Of a DNA stretch of 64,000 bases, positions 26,613 through 36,186 are shown one piece after another. The position numbers and the translations under genes are program-made. Numbering within the stretch: position 1 is the stretch's first letter; each line of letters opens with the position of its first letter. The stretch covers positions 558,001-622,000 of the forward strand of contig NZ_JQLQ01000002.1 of assembly GCF_000744285.1 (NCBI RefSeq), in the 5' to 3' direction. The notes under the pieces are model-generated. The model had not been told where the DNA came from and did no database searches. It was given only the letters and a program-made list of their open reading frames with translations. The stretch comes from Carnobacterium pleistocenium FTR1. GTDB taxonomy: Bacteria; Bacillota; Bacilli; Lactobacillales; Carnobacteriaceae.

Positions 26613-28241
26613 TTAAACAGTATACAAAGCAGCAATTTGTTCTTTAACAGACTTATTATCTAAGAAATCATCATAAGTTGTTTCAGCACGATCAACTACT
26701 CCATTTGGAGAAATTTCGATAATACGGTTTGCAATTGTTTGGATGAATTGGTGGTCATGTGATCCAAACAAGATTGAGCCTTTAAAAGCAATCAAACCGT
26801 CATTTAGAGCTGTAATAGATTCTAAATCCAAGTGATTTGTTGGGTCATCCATTACTAAAACATTTGATTTACTCAACATCATTTTAGATAACATACAACG
26901 AACTTTTTCTCCACCGGAAAGGACAGATACTTCTTTTAAAACATCTTCTCCAGAAAATAACATACGCCCTAAGAAACTACGTAAGAAGGTATTGTCATTT
27001 TCTTCAGCAGCAGCGAATTGGCGTAACCAATCAACAACAGTCAACTTTTCATTAGTAAATTCGTCAGTAGTGTCTTTTGGCAAATAAGATTGAGAAGTTG
27101 TTACTCCCCATTTGAATGTACCTGCATCAGGTTCCATTTCGCCCATCAATATTTTAAATAAAACAGTAATGGCAATATCATTTTTACTGGTAAAGGCAAC
27201 TTTGTCATCTTTGCCCATTGTAAAAGTAATATTATCTAATATTTTTTTTCCATCAATTGTTTTAGAAATATTTTCAACACGCAACAAGTCATTTCCAATT
27301 TCACGATCAGGAGTAAATCCAACGAATGGGTAACGACGAGAAGAAGGCTGAATGTCATCTAACGTAATTTTTTCTAGCGTTTTTTTACGAGAAGTCGCTT
27401 GTTTTGATTTAGATGCATTTGCACTAAATCGAGCAACAAAGGCTTGTAGTTCTTTAATTTTTTCTTCTTTTTTAGCATTTACATTGCCTTGTAACTTGGC
27501 AGCTAATTGGCTTGATTCCAACCAGAAATCATAATTCCCAACATATAACTTGATTTTACTAAAATCAACGTCAGCCATATGCGTACAGACTTTGTTCAAG
27601 AAGTGACGGTCATGCGAAACAACGATAACGGTATTAGGGAAATCAATCAAGAATTCTTCTAACCATTCAATGGATTGAGTATCTAAACCATTGGTCGGTT
27701 CATCCAGTAAAAGGACATCAGGTTTACCAAATAAAGCTTGTGCTAGCAATACTTTTACTTTTAATCCTTCTGGTAACTCGCTCATTTTTTTGTCATAAAC
27801 ATCTTCTGTAATACCTAATCCTTGCAACATAACAGCTGCTTGAGGTTCAGCTTCCCAACCATCTAATTCAGCAAATTCGCCTTCTAATTCAGCTGCTAAG
27901 ATACCATCAGCATCAGTGAAATCTTCTTTCATATAAACAGCATCTTTTTCTTTCATGATTTCGTATAAACGTTTGTGGCCCATGATAACTGTTTCTAAAA
28001 CGGTGAAATCTTCAAAACCATAGTGATTTTGACTTAAGGTTGTCAAACGTTCATCGGGACCCATCGAAACATTACCGGTTGAAGGTTGAATTTCGCCAGC
28101 TAATATTTTCAAGAAAGTTGACTTACCTGCACCATTTGCACCAATAAGACCATAACAATTGCCTGGAATGAATTTTATATTTACGTCATCGAACAATTTT
28201 CTATCTGAAAATTGTAAACTTACATTAGTTACTGTAATCAT
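26613..28241 (-). CDS. ABC-F family ATPase (YkpA/YbiT-like)
   Basis: A 542-residue soluble protein with two ABC domains and no membrane helices, of the ABC-F group that acts on the ribosome. The first domain has Walker A GANGAGKST at 34-42 and Walker B DEP at 180-182. Its signature reads LPEGLK (156-161) instead of LSGGE. The linker SANASKSKQATSRKK is typical of the group. The second domain has no canonical Walker A (SKNDIAITVLF), an intact LSGGEK signature and Asp466 where the catalytic Glu is expected (VMDDPTNH). The atypical second Walker A is, as far as I recall, shared by YkpA proteins. No resistance role can be assigned. Confidence 0.88.
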   Translation of the reverse strand: MITVTNVSLQFSDRKLFDDVNIKFIPGNCYGLIGANGAGKSTFLKILAGEIQPSTGNVSMGPDERLTTLSQNHYGFEDFTVLETVIMGHKRLYEIMKEKDAVYMKEDFTDADGILAAELEGEFAELDGWEAEPQAAVMLQGLGITEDVYDKKMSELPEGLKVKVLLAQALFGKPDVLLLDEPTNGLDTQSIEWLEEFLIDFPNTVIVVSHDRHFLNKVCTHMADVDFSKIKLYVGNYDFWLESSQLAAKLQGNVNAKKEEKIKELQAFVARFSANASKSKQATSRKKTLEKITLDDIQPSSRRYPFVGFTPDREIGNDLLRVENISKTIDGKKILDNITFTMGKDDKVAFTSKNDIAITVLFKILMGEMEPDAGTFKWGVTTSQSYLPKDTTDEFTNEKLTVVDWLRQFAAAEENDNTFLRSFLGRMLFSGEDVLKEVSVLSGGEKVRCMLSKMMLSKSNVLVMDDPTNHLDLESITALNDGLIAFKGSILFGSHDHQFIQTIANRIIEISPNGVVDRAETTYDDFLDNKSVKEQIAALYTV

Positions 28242-28401
28242 TTAATTTATTTACCCCTATTCTTTGTATATATATCTTGACTATTTTAGCACAAAAAATC
28301 ATTAAATGCGATGCTAGGGATTTATTTCTTATCAAATTGATAACATTTTATTGTAAAAAGTCAAGAAGTAGTATTCATTTATTGAACTCATTCGTAAAAA
28401 T

Positions 28402-28440
28402 AAAAAAAAAGCGCGCTTAGATTTTGATTTAAGCATGCTT
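28402..28440 (-). terminator. Terminator of the 28441 gene
   Basis: Minus-strand AAGCATGCTTA pairs with TAAGCGCGCTT with two imperfect positions, followed by a nine-T run. Confidence 0.75.
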
Positions 28441-29481
28441 TTAACGATTAATTTCTGTGAAAAGATATAAAATCAAGGAATCTTTTTGTAAGATGTGCAG
28501 CTGATTGCGGTAATGTCTGGTTCGGTCATAAATTCTGAACTTCTTAATATCTTCAGTTGGAATCTCTAATAAACAGTCATTTTGTAAAATAACTTTAAAA
28601 AATGATGAATCAGGAACAACAATCAAAAAATCTGTTAAATCTTGTTGATGCTCAAGAAAAGCTGGCGGTTTAACAATCAATCGAATGGATTTAGAACGAT
28701 ACAGAGAATCTTTTTTTACTTTTTGGCGATCCATTTCAAAAGAAAAGAGCAGACCATCCTTCATAGAAGGTGGATTTAATGATAATGGCAATAAGTATTC
28801 TTTTACATGATTCGGTAACGTTTCATTTAATTGATTTATTGGAAGAATATCACTAAGGTACAATTTCCCTTTATGTTCATTGAACTGAGTCAAGTAAGTT
28901 GGATTAGTTCGATGTTTGCCATATTGGATAAGATCATGCTGGTTCCATACCGCTTGAGAAGCAAAATAGGGATTTAACTGATACACACGCGCTATTTTTT
29001 GTTGGTCAAGTTGGTCATAATGGTAATGAGAAGAAAGTAAGTATTCAAAAAGACCATCTTCTCCTGCAGATAGGGCCATTCTCCCTTTAGTAGAGAGTGA
29101 AATAGCATAAATCGGCTGATCCCAGATTTGCACTTTTTGTGCATCTTTTTTCGTTAAAGGATAACAATAAAAACCGCTATAGTCAGAAAAATACAAAATA
29201 TGATTGAATATTGCACAATCATAAATTGGTTCATTAAAAGAAATAGTACGTTCTAAAAAAGGAGTTAACTCTTCAAGCGTTACATATAATTGCTCAGTGG
29301 GTTGCGGTTCAAGGTAAATGGGACGATCAATATCAGCGAGTTGTCTCATCCATTTATTCCAGTCGTAGACGTTTAATTCTTTTTGGGAAGTCCACAAATA
29401 AAATTTTCCACTATAGAGTTGAAAATCATGAAAATGGCCATCAATGATTAATTTTGTTGTTAGTAAATGCTCTTTATCCAT
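28441..29481 (-). CDS. Conserved-looking hypothetical protein
   Basis: A 346-residue protein that I cannot assign to a family. It has no signal peptide or membrane helix. It is rich in Tyr, Trp and Leu with many short beta-prone stretches (for example LYFSDYSGFYCYPL and SLSTKGRMALSAGEDG), which suggests a beta-propeller-like fold. CGGGGTG before the ATG is an acceptable ribosome site. It is flanked by its own terminator and by a divergent dehydrogenase gene. Function unknown. Confidence 0.7.
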   Translation of the reverse strand: MDKEHLLTTKLIIDGHFHDFQLYSGKFYLWTSQKELNVYDWNKWMRQLADIDRPIYLEPQPTEQLYVTLEELTPFLERTISFNEPIYDCAIFNHILYFSDYSGFYCYPLTKKDAQKVQIWDQPIYAISLSTKGRMALSAGEDGLFEYLLSSHYHYDQLDQQKIARVYQLNPYFASQAVWNQHDLIQYGKHRTNPTYLTQFNEHKGKLYLSDILPINQLNETLPNHVKEYLLPLSLNPPSMKDGLLFSFEMDRQKVKKDSLYRSKSIRLIVKPPAFLEHQQDLTDFLIVVPDSSFFKVILQNDCLLEIPTEDIKKFRIYDRTRHYRNQLHILQKDSLILYLFTEINR

Positions 29482-29632
29482 TCAAACACCCCGTTCTAAA
29501 CCTGAATCTTTCATCTATTGTACCATTTTACTGACTAAGATTAATAGGAAATGAAAATAGACAAGAGAAATTCTTTGCTATCTTTTTTTTGAATGAGATA
29601 ATATAAGGAAACGATGGAAAGGTGATGGTGAA

Positions 29633-30595
29633 ATGACTAAAAAAAGTATATGGCTAGTACAAGAAACGACCAAAGAACAACTTCAGATCTTAAAAGAACT
29701 AGCTCCGGAATATGAATTGATCAATGGATGGGAGACCGATGAAAAAAATTTCTCTTTGGAGTCTGTTGAAATTATATATGGATGGACAGGACAACAATCA
29801 GAAGAGCTGTTATCGGAGGATAAGCATAACTTGAAATGGGTACAAGGCAAAGCAGCTGGTGTCGATTTCCTTGATTTGAAAAAGCTTGAAAAAAATGGTG
29901 TATTGCTGACTAATGCAAGCGGAATACATAGCATTCCAATTGCAGAATCCATCTTTGGTATGCTATTGGCCTATACTCGGGGCATTCAAAAAGCTGTGAA
30001 AAATCAACAAATAAATAAATGGGAACAAGTAGATAGTTTAATGGAATTGCATGGTAAAACAATCATGATTGTTGGAACTGGAAAAATCGGTATCGAGGTT
30101 GGGCGTTTAGCTAAAGCTTTTAATATGAAAACAATTGGTGTGAATCGTAGTGGGGGAAGCGTTGATTATATGGACCATTTGATTAAGCAACCAAACTTAA
30201 AAGAACAAGTGAAACAAGCGGATATCGTAGTAAATATTTTACCGCTTACGGATCAAACGCACTATTTCTTCAATCAAGAAGTTTTCTCGCAAATGAAAGA
30301 GGGAACTCTCTTTGTCAATGTTGGGAGAGGGCCAACGGTTAAAACAGATGATCTAATAGAAGCTCTTGATGATGGGAAAATTTCATTTGCGGGGTTAGAT
30401 GTTTTTGAAACCGAGCCCTTACCAGAAGCAAACGAGTTATGGACGAGAGAAGATGTGTTGATTACTCCTCATATTGCTGGGACTGCAGAACAATTCAAAA
30501 AAAGATTATTTGCTATCTTTGAGGAAAATCTAAAAGCTTACCTAGCTAGAGAAACATTGCCCATTAATTTAATTGATTACAATCAACAGTACTAA
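29633..30595 (+). CDS. D-isomer specific 2-hydroxyacid dehydrogenase
   Basis: A 320-residue NAD(P)-dependent dehydrogenase of the phosphoglycerate/D-lactate family. The nucleotide-binding GTGKIG motif lies near residue 143 in the middle of the chain. The catalytic Arg (NVGRG), Glu (DVFETEPLP) and His (TPHIAGT) segments follow in the expected order. The substrate, a 2-keto acid, cannot be named. AAAGGTGAT precedes the ATG. It is a single gene with its own terminator. Confidence 0.9.
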   Translation: MTKKSIWLVQETTKEQLQILKELAPEYELINGWETDEKNFSLESVEIIYGWTGQQSEELLSEDKHNLKWVQGKAAGVDFLDLKKLEKNGVLLTNASGIHSIPIAESIFGMLLAYTRGIQKAVKNQQINKWEQVDSLMELHGKTIMIVGTGKIGIEVGRLAKAFNMKTIGVNRSGGSVDYMDHLIKQPNLKEQVKQADIVVNILPLTDQTHYFFNQEVFSQMKEGTLFVNVGRGPTVKTDDLIEALDDGKISFAGLDVFETEPLPEANELWTREDVLITPHIAGTAEQFKKRLFAIFEENLKAYLARETLPINLIDYNQQY

Positions 30596-30621
30596 AATTT
30601 TTTTTAAATTTGAATTCAGGT

Positions 30622-30658
30622 AAACACCTCATTTTGATTAAAGAGGTGTTTTTTTTTT
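30622..30658 (+). terminator. Terminator after the dehydrogenase gene
   Basis: AAACACCTC pairs with GAGGTGTTT, followed by a long T run. Confidence 0.88.
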
Positions 30659-30690
30659 GAAATAGTCATAATTAAAAAAACATTATTGTG

Positions 30691-30723
30691 TTTGTTTAAA
30701 CAAAGGAAAACATTGTTTAAACA
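30691..30723. promoter_or_regulatory. Two TTGTTTAAACA palindromes, 21 bp apart
   Basis: TTTGTTTAAACAAA (30691-30704) is a perfect 14-bp palindrome, and its core TTGTTTAAACA recurs at 30713-30723, two helical turns later. They lie about 130 bp before the amino-acid ABC binding-protein gene. This is the layout of a cooperative operator. The regulator is unknown. Confidence 0.5.
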
Positions 30724-30853
30724 CTATTTTGAAGTTTGTGCTTCTAAAAAATTGAAAATAAACGGTTTTTTTAAAAGTGGAATTGACTATAAAAAGAGGC
30801 ACTGTTACTCTTGTTGAGGAAGTTGAAAAAGACTAAAAGGGGATGCAAATATA

Positions 30854-31717
30854 TTGGGGAAAATTATAAGTTTTGGGTTGTTAACATTTATATCATTGAA
30901 TTTGGCAGCATGTGGATCGAATGAAGTGTCTAATGATTCATCAGCAACTGTTCCAGATACAGCCTGGAATGATATTAAAGAAAAAGGTACTTTAAACGTA
31001 GCCACATCTGGAACACTCTATCCAAGTTCTTTCCATCAAGCGGATACCGATGATTTAACTGGATATGAAGTAGAAGTTATTAGAGAAGTCGCAAATCGAT
31101 TAGCATTAACTATCGAATTTACAGAAATGGGTGTAGACGGAATGTTAACTTCAGTTAACAGTGGTGCAATCGATGTTGCTGCAATGGGAATAGATCGTAA
31201 TGGTGAAAATGCAGATAAATACAATTATACGACTCCCTATAAATATTCTTTTGGAGCAATGGTTGTACGTGAATCAGATAATTCTGATATTGAAAAATTG
31301 GAAGATTTGGCAGGAAAAAAGGCAGCCGGTGCAGCTACGACAAGTTATATGAAAGTTGCGAGACATTACGGAGCCGAAGAAGTAATCTATGATAATGCAA
31401 CTAATGACCAATACCTTCAAGACGTAGCTAATGGTCGCACAGATGTAATACTGAATGATTTTTATTCACAAAAAATGGCTGTGGCTGCTTTACCGGAAAT
31501 CCCAGTAAAAGTACACGATATTTTTTATAACCCTAGTGAAACAAATTTTGCCATTAAAAAAGGAAATGATATATTAACCGAGAAAATTGATACAGCCTTA
31601 GAAGAAATGAAAGCTGATGGGACTTTGACAGAATTATCTGGACAGTTCTACGATGGTGATGATGTATCTGAACAAATTGATTATGATTTCCCAGAAATTG
31701 AATTAGTAGAAGGCTAA
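30854..31717 (+). CDS. Amino-acid ABC transporter substrate-binding lipoprotein
   Basis: A 287-residue family 3 solute-binding protein anchored outside the membrane. The signal ends in LNLAAC with the lipid-modified Cys20. The mature part has the polar amino acid-binding pattern (GTLNVATSGTLYPSSF, TGYEVEVIREVANRL, GMLTSVNSGAIDVAAMG). The start is TTG 30854 after AAAAGGGG. The nearby ATG at 30843 is in a frame that stops at once. The permease gene follows by 20 bp. No ATPase gene is next to this pair. Confidence 0.92.
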   Translation: MGKIISFGLLTFISLNLAACGSNEVSNDSSATVPDTAWNDIKEKGTLNVATSGTLYPSSFHQADTDDLTGYEVEVIREVANRLALTIEFTEMGVDGMLTSVNSGAIDVAAMGIDRNGENADKYNYTTPYKYSFGAMVVRESDNSDIEKLEDLAGKKAAGAATTSYMKVARHYGAEEVIYDNATNDQYLQDVANGRTDVILNDFYSQKMAVAALPEIPVKVHDIFYNPSETNFAIKKGNDILTEKIDTALEEMKADGTLTELSGQFYDGDDVSEQIDYDFPEIELVEG

Positions 31718-31737
31718 TAGAAAGTAGGTGACAGGAT

Positions 31738-32418
31738 ATGTCTGAAATTCAATGGCAATATATTTTTGATCCTGCGTTAGCTATTGACAGTTTTAGTTAT
31801 ATTTTAAAAGGGTTAGGGTATACTTTAGGAATTTCATTATTCAGTATGGTTTTTGGAACAATCTTGGGATTCTTATTAGCAATTATGCGCATGTCGGATA
31901 GTAAAAGCTTAAGTATTATTGCCCGTACATATATTTCATTTATGCGTGGGACGCCTATTTTAGTTTTTTTATTTATTTTGTATTTTGGTTTTCCATTTAT
32001 TGGAATCCAATTTGAAGCTGTCAATGCAGCTATAATAGGTTTTAGTCTGAATTCTGCTGCATATAGTGCAGAAATCATCCGTGCAGCTTTACATTCTGTT
32101 GACCACGGACAATGGGAAGCTGCTTACGCACTTGGATTAAAATGGTCATTTACCATGCGGAAAGTAATTATACCTCAGGCAATGAGGCTTGCAATACCAC
32201 CACTGAGTAACGTTATGCTAGATCTTATTAAGGGGACATCTTTGGCAGCCATGATTACGGTGCCGGAAATTTTCCAGCAGGCTAAGATTGTTGGAGGACG
32301 AGAATTTGATTACATGACAATGTACATTCTAGTGGCTTTAATCTATTGGGCTATTTGTAGTGTATTCACGATTTTTCAGCGTTATCTAGAAAAGAAAACA
32401 TCCCTCTATATAAACTGA
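31738..32418 (+). CDS. Amino-acid ABC transporter permease
   Basis: A 226-residue membrane protein of the histidine/glutamine permease family with about five helices. The EAA loop that contacts the ATPase is visible as EAAYALGLKWSFTMRKVIIPQA. The start ATG 31738 follows a weak GGTGACAGG site. It is co-transcribed with the binding protein. The pair needs an ATPase from elsewhere. GlnQ encoded at 42263 is one possibility but is paired with its own permease. Confidence 0.92.
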   Translation: MSEIQWQYIFDPALAIDSFSYILKGLGYTLGISLFSMVFGTILGFLLAIMRMSDSKSLSIIARTYISFMRGTPILVFLFILYFGFPFIGIQFEAVNAAIIGFSLNSAAYSAEIIRAALHSVDHGQWEAAYALGLKWSFTMRKVIIPQAMRLAIPPLSNVMLDLIKGTSLAAMITVPEIFQQAKIVGGREFDYMTMYILVALIYWAICSVFTIFQRYLEKKTSLYIN

Positions 32419-32515
32419 GCTGGATAGAATAGCTGTTATTTGATAAAGTATGTTTAGATTGCTTGTGTTTGTATCATGAGTTCCAAAAGAATAGCAGAAA
32501 AATAGTGTTCAAACT

Positions 32516-32555
32516 ATCCTTACTTGTCGTAATTTGGCAAATGAGGATTTTTTTA
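32516..32555 (+). terminator. Terminator before brnQ
   Basis: ATCCTTACTTG pairs with CAAATGAGGAT using G-T pairs, then seven T residues. It separates the ABC pair from brnQ. No T-box leader (AGGGTGG-type antiterminator) is seen before brnQ. Confidence 0.65.
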
Positions 32556-32657
32556 TAGAAAAACATCAAATAAACAGGGAATTTGCTTGAAGGGGAAAGC
32601 TAAAAAAGCTATTATTTAAGTTACGTGTTACATAGATGCGTTAGAAAGGGCGGTTTT

Positions 32658-34016
32658 ATGAAAAAAGGATTAACACTATCTTCCTATCTTTATATAGGAT
32701 CAATGTTATTTGGGCTATTCTTTGGAGCAGGTAATTTAATATTTCCCGTTCACATGGGGCAAGTAGCAGGGGCTAATGTAAATTGGGCTACAATAGGTTT
32801 TTTAGTAACAGGTATCGGATTGCCATTTTTAGGGGTAATAGCGATTGGGCTTTCTAAAAGTAACGGGTTATTTGATTTAGCTAGTCGTATTCATCCATTA
32901 TATGGTTATTTTATGACAGTCGCATTGTATTTAACGATTGGACCATTTTTTGCACTTCCAAGATTAAGCACCGTTTCGTATGAAATTGGATTGACACCTT
33001 ATATCAATCCAGCTTATCAAACAATTGGGTTAGCCATTTTTTCTATCTTATTTTATGGATTAGCACTATTTCTTTCTTTAAAACCCACAAAGATTTTAGT
33101 CTATGTTGGGAAAGTATTAAACCCTATTTTCTTAGTCTTTTTAGGTATTTTAATTTTAACGGCGTTTATTCGTCCAATGGGAGGCGTCGCTGAAGTACCC
33201 ATTACTGGAAACTACATCGATCAACCGTTTGTAAGTGGTTTTCTTGAAGGCTACAACACAATGGATGCATTGGCTTCTCTTGCTTTCGGGATCGTAGTTG
33301 TTCAAACCATTAAAAACCTTGGTGTAACAAAACCGAGTGAAATTGCAAAAGATACCATTAAGTCTGGCTTGATCAGCATCATTTTAATGGGTATCATCTA
33401 TACTAGCCTATCTTATTTAGGAACAATGAGTGTTGGGCAATTTCCAATTTCAGAAAATGGTGGAATCGCTTTAGCACAAATCTCGCAATTCTATTTTGGA
33501 TCATTAGGCAGTGTGTTGCTAGCGGTGATTGTAACCGTCGCATGTTTGAAAACGGCTATTGGTTTAATTACAGCTTGTGCAGAAACGTTTAAAGAAATGT
33601 TTCCTAACTCTATCAGCTATAAATCTTACGTAGTTGTTTTTAGTGTACTAACAACTGCAGTAGCTAATATTGGTTTAGCAAATATTATTACGTACTCATT
33701 ACCGGTATTGATGTTCTTATATCCGTTAGCTATAACACTGATTTTATTAGCATTATTATCTCCCTTTTTCAAAAATCGTCAAGTAGTCTATGTTAGTACG
33801 ACAATTTTTACATTAGTTGTGAGTATCGCAGATCTATTAAACGCTTTGCCTGAAAGCATTCGCGGTTTGAATGGTGTCCAAGGTTTCTTAGCTTTTTGTA
33901 GTGAGTATCTTCCTTTGTTTACAATTGGAATGGGATGGCTCTTGCCAGCTTCAATTGGATTTGCGGTTGGCATTGTGATCAGTCTAGTGACAAAACCACA
34001 TCCACGTGTCGTGTAG
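32658..34016 (+). CDS. brnQ: Branched-chain amino acid carrier
   Basis: A 452-residue membrane protein of the LIVCS family, taking up leucine, isoleucine and valine with Na+ or H+. About twelve hydrophobic helices are visible. The N-terminal MLFGLFFGAGNLIFPVHMGQ segment is the family hallmark. The frame extends to 32625, but AGAAAGGGCGG precedes ATG 32658 and the family starts there. It is a single gene ended by a bidirectional hairpin. Confidence 0.94.
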   Translation: MKKGLTLSSYLYIGSMLFGLFFGAGNLIFPVHMGQVAGANVNWATIGFLVTGIGLPFLGVIAIGLSKSNGLFDLASRIHPLYGYFMTVALYLTIGPFFALPRLSTVSYEIGLTPYINPAYQTIGLAIFSILFYGLALFLSLKPTKILVYVGKVLNPIFLVFLGILILTAFIRPMGGVAEVPITGNYIDQPFVSGFLEGYNTMDALASLAFGIVVVQTIKNLGVTKPSEIAKDTIKSGLISIILMGIIYTSLSYLGTMSVGQFPISENGGIALAQISQFYFGSLGSVLLAVIVTVACLKTAIGLITACAETFKEMFPNSISYKSYVVVFSVLTTAVANIGLANIITYSLPVLMFLYPLAITLILLALLSPFFKNRQVVYVSTTIFTLVVSIADLLNALPESIRGLNGVQGFLAFCSEYLPLFTIGMGWLLPASIGFAVGIVISLVTKPHPRVV

Positions 34017-34044
34017 AATTAACTAAAGTCTCAATTTAAAAAGC

Positions 34045-34086
34045 AAAAAAGCATTAGAAACTATTTTAGTTTCTAATGCTTTTTTT
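34045..34086. terminator. Bidirectional terminator
   Basis: AAAAAAGCATTAGAAACTA pairs with TAGTTTCTAATGCTTTTTT between the convergent brnQ and deoxyribosyltransferase genes. Confidence 0.9.
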
Positions 34087-34092
34087 GAAATA

Positions 34093-34572
34093 TTACAAAT
34101 AACCGTTGATAGCTGTAATAAAATTCTCCGAAGTGTTATAAATGGCACCATTCATTTTTATCAGACCAACGGTGTAAAGATTGATATAAGAAAATTGCGA
34201 TTCTGCAATTTCCTGTAAAGCAGCTAATTTTTGTTTGTTTTCAGCACCTTGTTGACGTGAATCTGAGTATAGTCCAATAATAGGAATGCCAGCTTGATAC
34301 GCAACACCAATCTCGGTAGCTACTCCAACATCAATAGTAGCTCCATCTAAAACAGCAACCATCAACTGGCTTTCTAACAAGGCATCCGTGTCATATTTAG
34401 CAATAGCCATGGAGTCTGCATAAGCGTTTTTATCGTTTATTTCTCCTTGTTCTTGGGGAACATACACTTCGATTCCAGGATAAGCATCGCGAATACTCAA
34501 CACAAGTTTTTCATTATAGAATCTTTCCATTTCTGAAAAAAGTGGACTAGCAAAATAGATTTTCTTTAACAT
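34093..34572 (-). CDS. Nucleoside 2-deoxyribosyltransferase
   Basis: A 159-residue enzyme that exchanges bases on deoxyribonucleosides for nucleoside salvage. The family segment YFASPLFS is at the N-terminus. Asp61, Asp81 and Glu87 (in DGATIDVGVATEIG) have the same spacing, 20 and 6 residues, as the lactobacillal residues Asp72, Asp92 and nucleophile Glu98, so the active site looks complete. AGGAGG precedes the ATG by 6 bases. Single gene. Confidence 0.9.
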   Translation of the reverse strand: MLKKIYFASPLFSEMERFYNEKLVLSIRDAYPGIEVYVPQEQGEINDKNAYADSMAIAKYDTDALLESQLMVAVLDGATIDVGVATEIGVAYQAGIPIIGLYSDSRQQGAENKQKLAALQEIAESQFSYINLYTVGLIKMNGAIYNTSENFITAINGYL

Positions 34573-34722
34573 TTTCTTCCTCCTAATACGATTATTACAA
34601 TCTTAGTATACTATAAAAAGATATTGTAATAAAAAGTAACCGTAAAGAAATATAACAAAGCATCTTTTTCGTTATAATCATTGAAGAGCAATAAAGTAGA
34701 TGAAGAAGGGTGTTGTCGGTTT

Positions 34723-35886
34723 GTGAGTATAAAAAAACTAGTTTCCAGCCTTATGTTGGCTTTAGTATTAGTTAACGTCATTCCTGTAACAAGTTTTGCA
34801 GCGACATTAAATGAGATTGAATCGCAACAAAATACAAAAGAAAAAGAAATGGCAGAAATTGATAGTGAAATTAATAGAGCACTAACAAGGGTAAACAAAA
34901 AAAATAGTGAGCTAGAAAGATTAACAACACAAATTGACATTTTAAAGGAAACGGTTCAAGTAACCAGTGAAACGGTCAATGAGCAAGAAGAAGTTGTCAA
35001 AGAACGATTGGATCAAGCTAAAGAGCGGATCTTATCAATGCAGACTACTGAAGTAAACCAAAACGTGGTAGAATCATTATTTAAATCTGAAAGTGTTTCA
35101 GATTTATTTAATCGTGCTTATGTTCTCGCTACATTGCAATCAGCTGGAAATGATCAATTGGATCTTGCTGAAGAAGAACAAGAAGAATTAGACATATTAA
35201 AAAGTGAACTTGAAGCTGATTTAGCTTTATTAGAAAGTCAAACAGTAGAAGCTAAAGAGCAAAAAGTTGAAATGGATGCACAAATAGCAAGTCTTCAAAA
35301 AACGATGGATGAAAATCAAGAAATTTTAAATGAATTAGATGAAAAACGTACCGCTGAAGAAACAAGAATTGCTGAAGAAGAAGCTGAAGAAGCCGCAAAA
35401 GTGGCAAAAGCGACTGAAAAAGAAAGAAAAGCAACGGTCGCAGCACTTGAAACAAAGATTGAAGAAGACGCTGCAACCGTAAAAGCAACAACAACTACGG
35501 CTTTAAATGATGAAGTGAAAAATATAGAACAAGAAGTAACGGTCAAAGCTGAAACAGTTGAAGCAACTAAATCAGTTGAAAGTACTGAAGTAGCTTCAAA
35601 AGGAAAATCATTTGTTGTATCTGCAACAGGATATTCAACCAAACAAGCTGGTTTAAGTACTTATACAGCAACGGGAATCAATCTAATAAGTAACCCAATG
35701 GTCATTGCAGTAGATCCACGTGTTATTCCTTTAGGTTCCACAGTTGAAATACCAGGATATGGAACGTTCATAGCCGGTGATACTGGTGGAGCGATTAAAG
35801 GTAATAGAATCGATATTCACTTTTCTACAGTTCAACAAGCCATTAATTTTGGTAGAAAAACAATGACAATCAATATTTTAAATTAA
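34723..35886 (+). CDS. Secreted coiled-coil protein with C-terminal 3D domain
   Basis: A 387-residue exported cell-wall protein. A signal peptide (about 1-26, ending TSFAA) is followed by a long CwlO/PcsB-like coiled coil, an Ala/Glu/Lys/Thr-rich linker at about 215-290, and a C-terminal 3D domain of about 85 residues. Three conserved aspartates of that domain appear in VDPRVIP, AGDTGG and RIDIHF, as in YocH and related lytic transglycosylase-like proteins. It probably cleaves peptidoglycan during growth. The frame runs back to a TTG at 34681, but GTG 34723, preceded by GAAGAAGGG, gives a normal signal peptide. The exact start is moderately sure. Confidence 0.85.
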   Translation: MSIKKLVSSLMLALVLVNVIPVTSFAATLNEIESQQNTKEKEMAEIDSEINRALTRVNKKNSELERLTTQIDILKETVQVTSETVNEQEEVVKERLDQAKERILSMQTTEVNQNVVESLFKSESVSDLFNRAYVLATLQSAGNDQLDLAEEEQEELDILKSELEADLALLESQTVEAKEQKVEMDAQIASLQKTMDENQEILNELDEKRTAEETRIAEEEAEEAAKVAKATEKERKATVAALETKIEEDAATVKATTTTALNDEVKNIEQEVTVKAETVEATKSVESTEVASKGKSFVVSATGYSTKQAGLSTYTATGINLISNPMVIAVDPRVIPLGSTVEIPGYGTFIAGDTGGAIKGNRIDIHFSTVQQAINFGRKTMTINILN

Positions 35887-35911
35887 GAGTTCATTAGAAA
35901 AGGTGAGTCGA

Positions 35912-36175
35912 ATGGCAGAGCAAGTAGAGATAGAATTTTATTTAGATAGTGATGAAATCACTTTTTTAGAAGCATGGGAAAACAAGTATGGCGAACTCAA
36001 TGAAGAACAACTAGAAGAGTTGTACCAGGAAATTGCAAAAGATATTGAATCAAAATATCAAGCTGGTGAACACCAACTTGGCAAATCATTCTCATATAAA
36101 GAGGTTAAAGTAGGCTACTCTGATTACAGTACATTTAATAATTGGTTTTTATTTAGCGCTACTAAAAGACTATAA
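35912..36175 (+). CDS. Small acidic hypothetical protein
   Basis: An 87-residue acidic protein, rich in Glu in its first half, with no membrane segment. AGGTGA before ATG 35912 serves as the ribosome site. The GTG nine bases earlier is part of it. It follows the 3D-domain gene by 25 bp with no terminator, so it is likely co-transcribed. I do not recognise the family and no function can be given. Confidence 0.7.
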   Translation: MAEQVEIEFYLDSDEITFLEAWENKYGELNEEQLEELYQEIAKDIESKYQAGEHQLGKSFSYKEVKVGYSDYSTFNNWFLFSATKRL

Positions 36176-36186
36176 AATCAGTAAAG

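Noticed and set aside
32419-32657. T-box or riboswitch leader before brnQ
   Set aside because: No T-box consensus or specifier hairpin is seen. Only a terminator of the upstream unit is supported.
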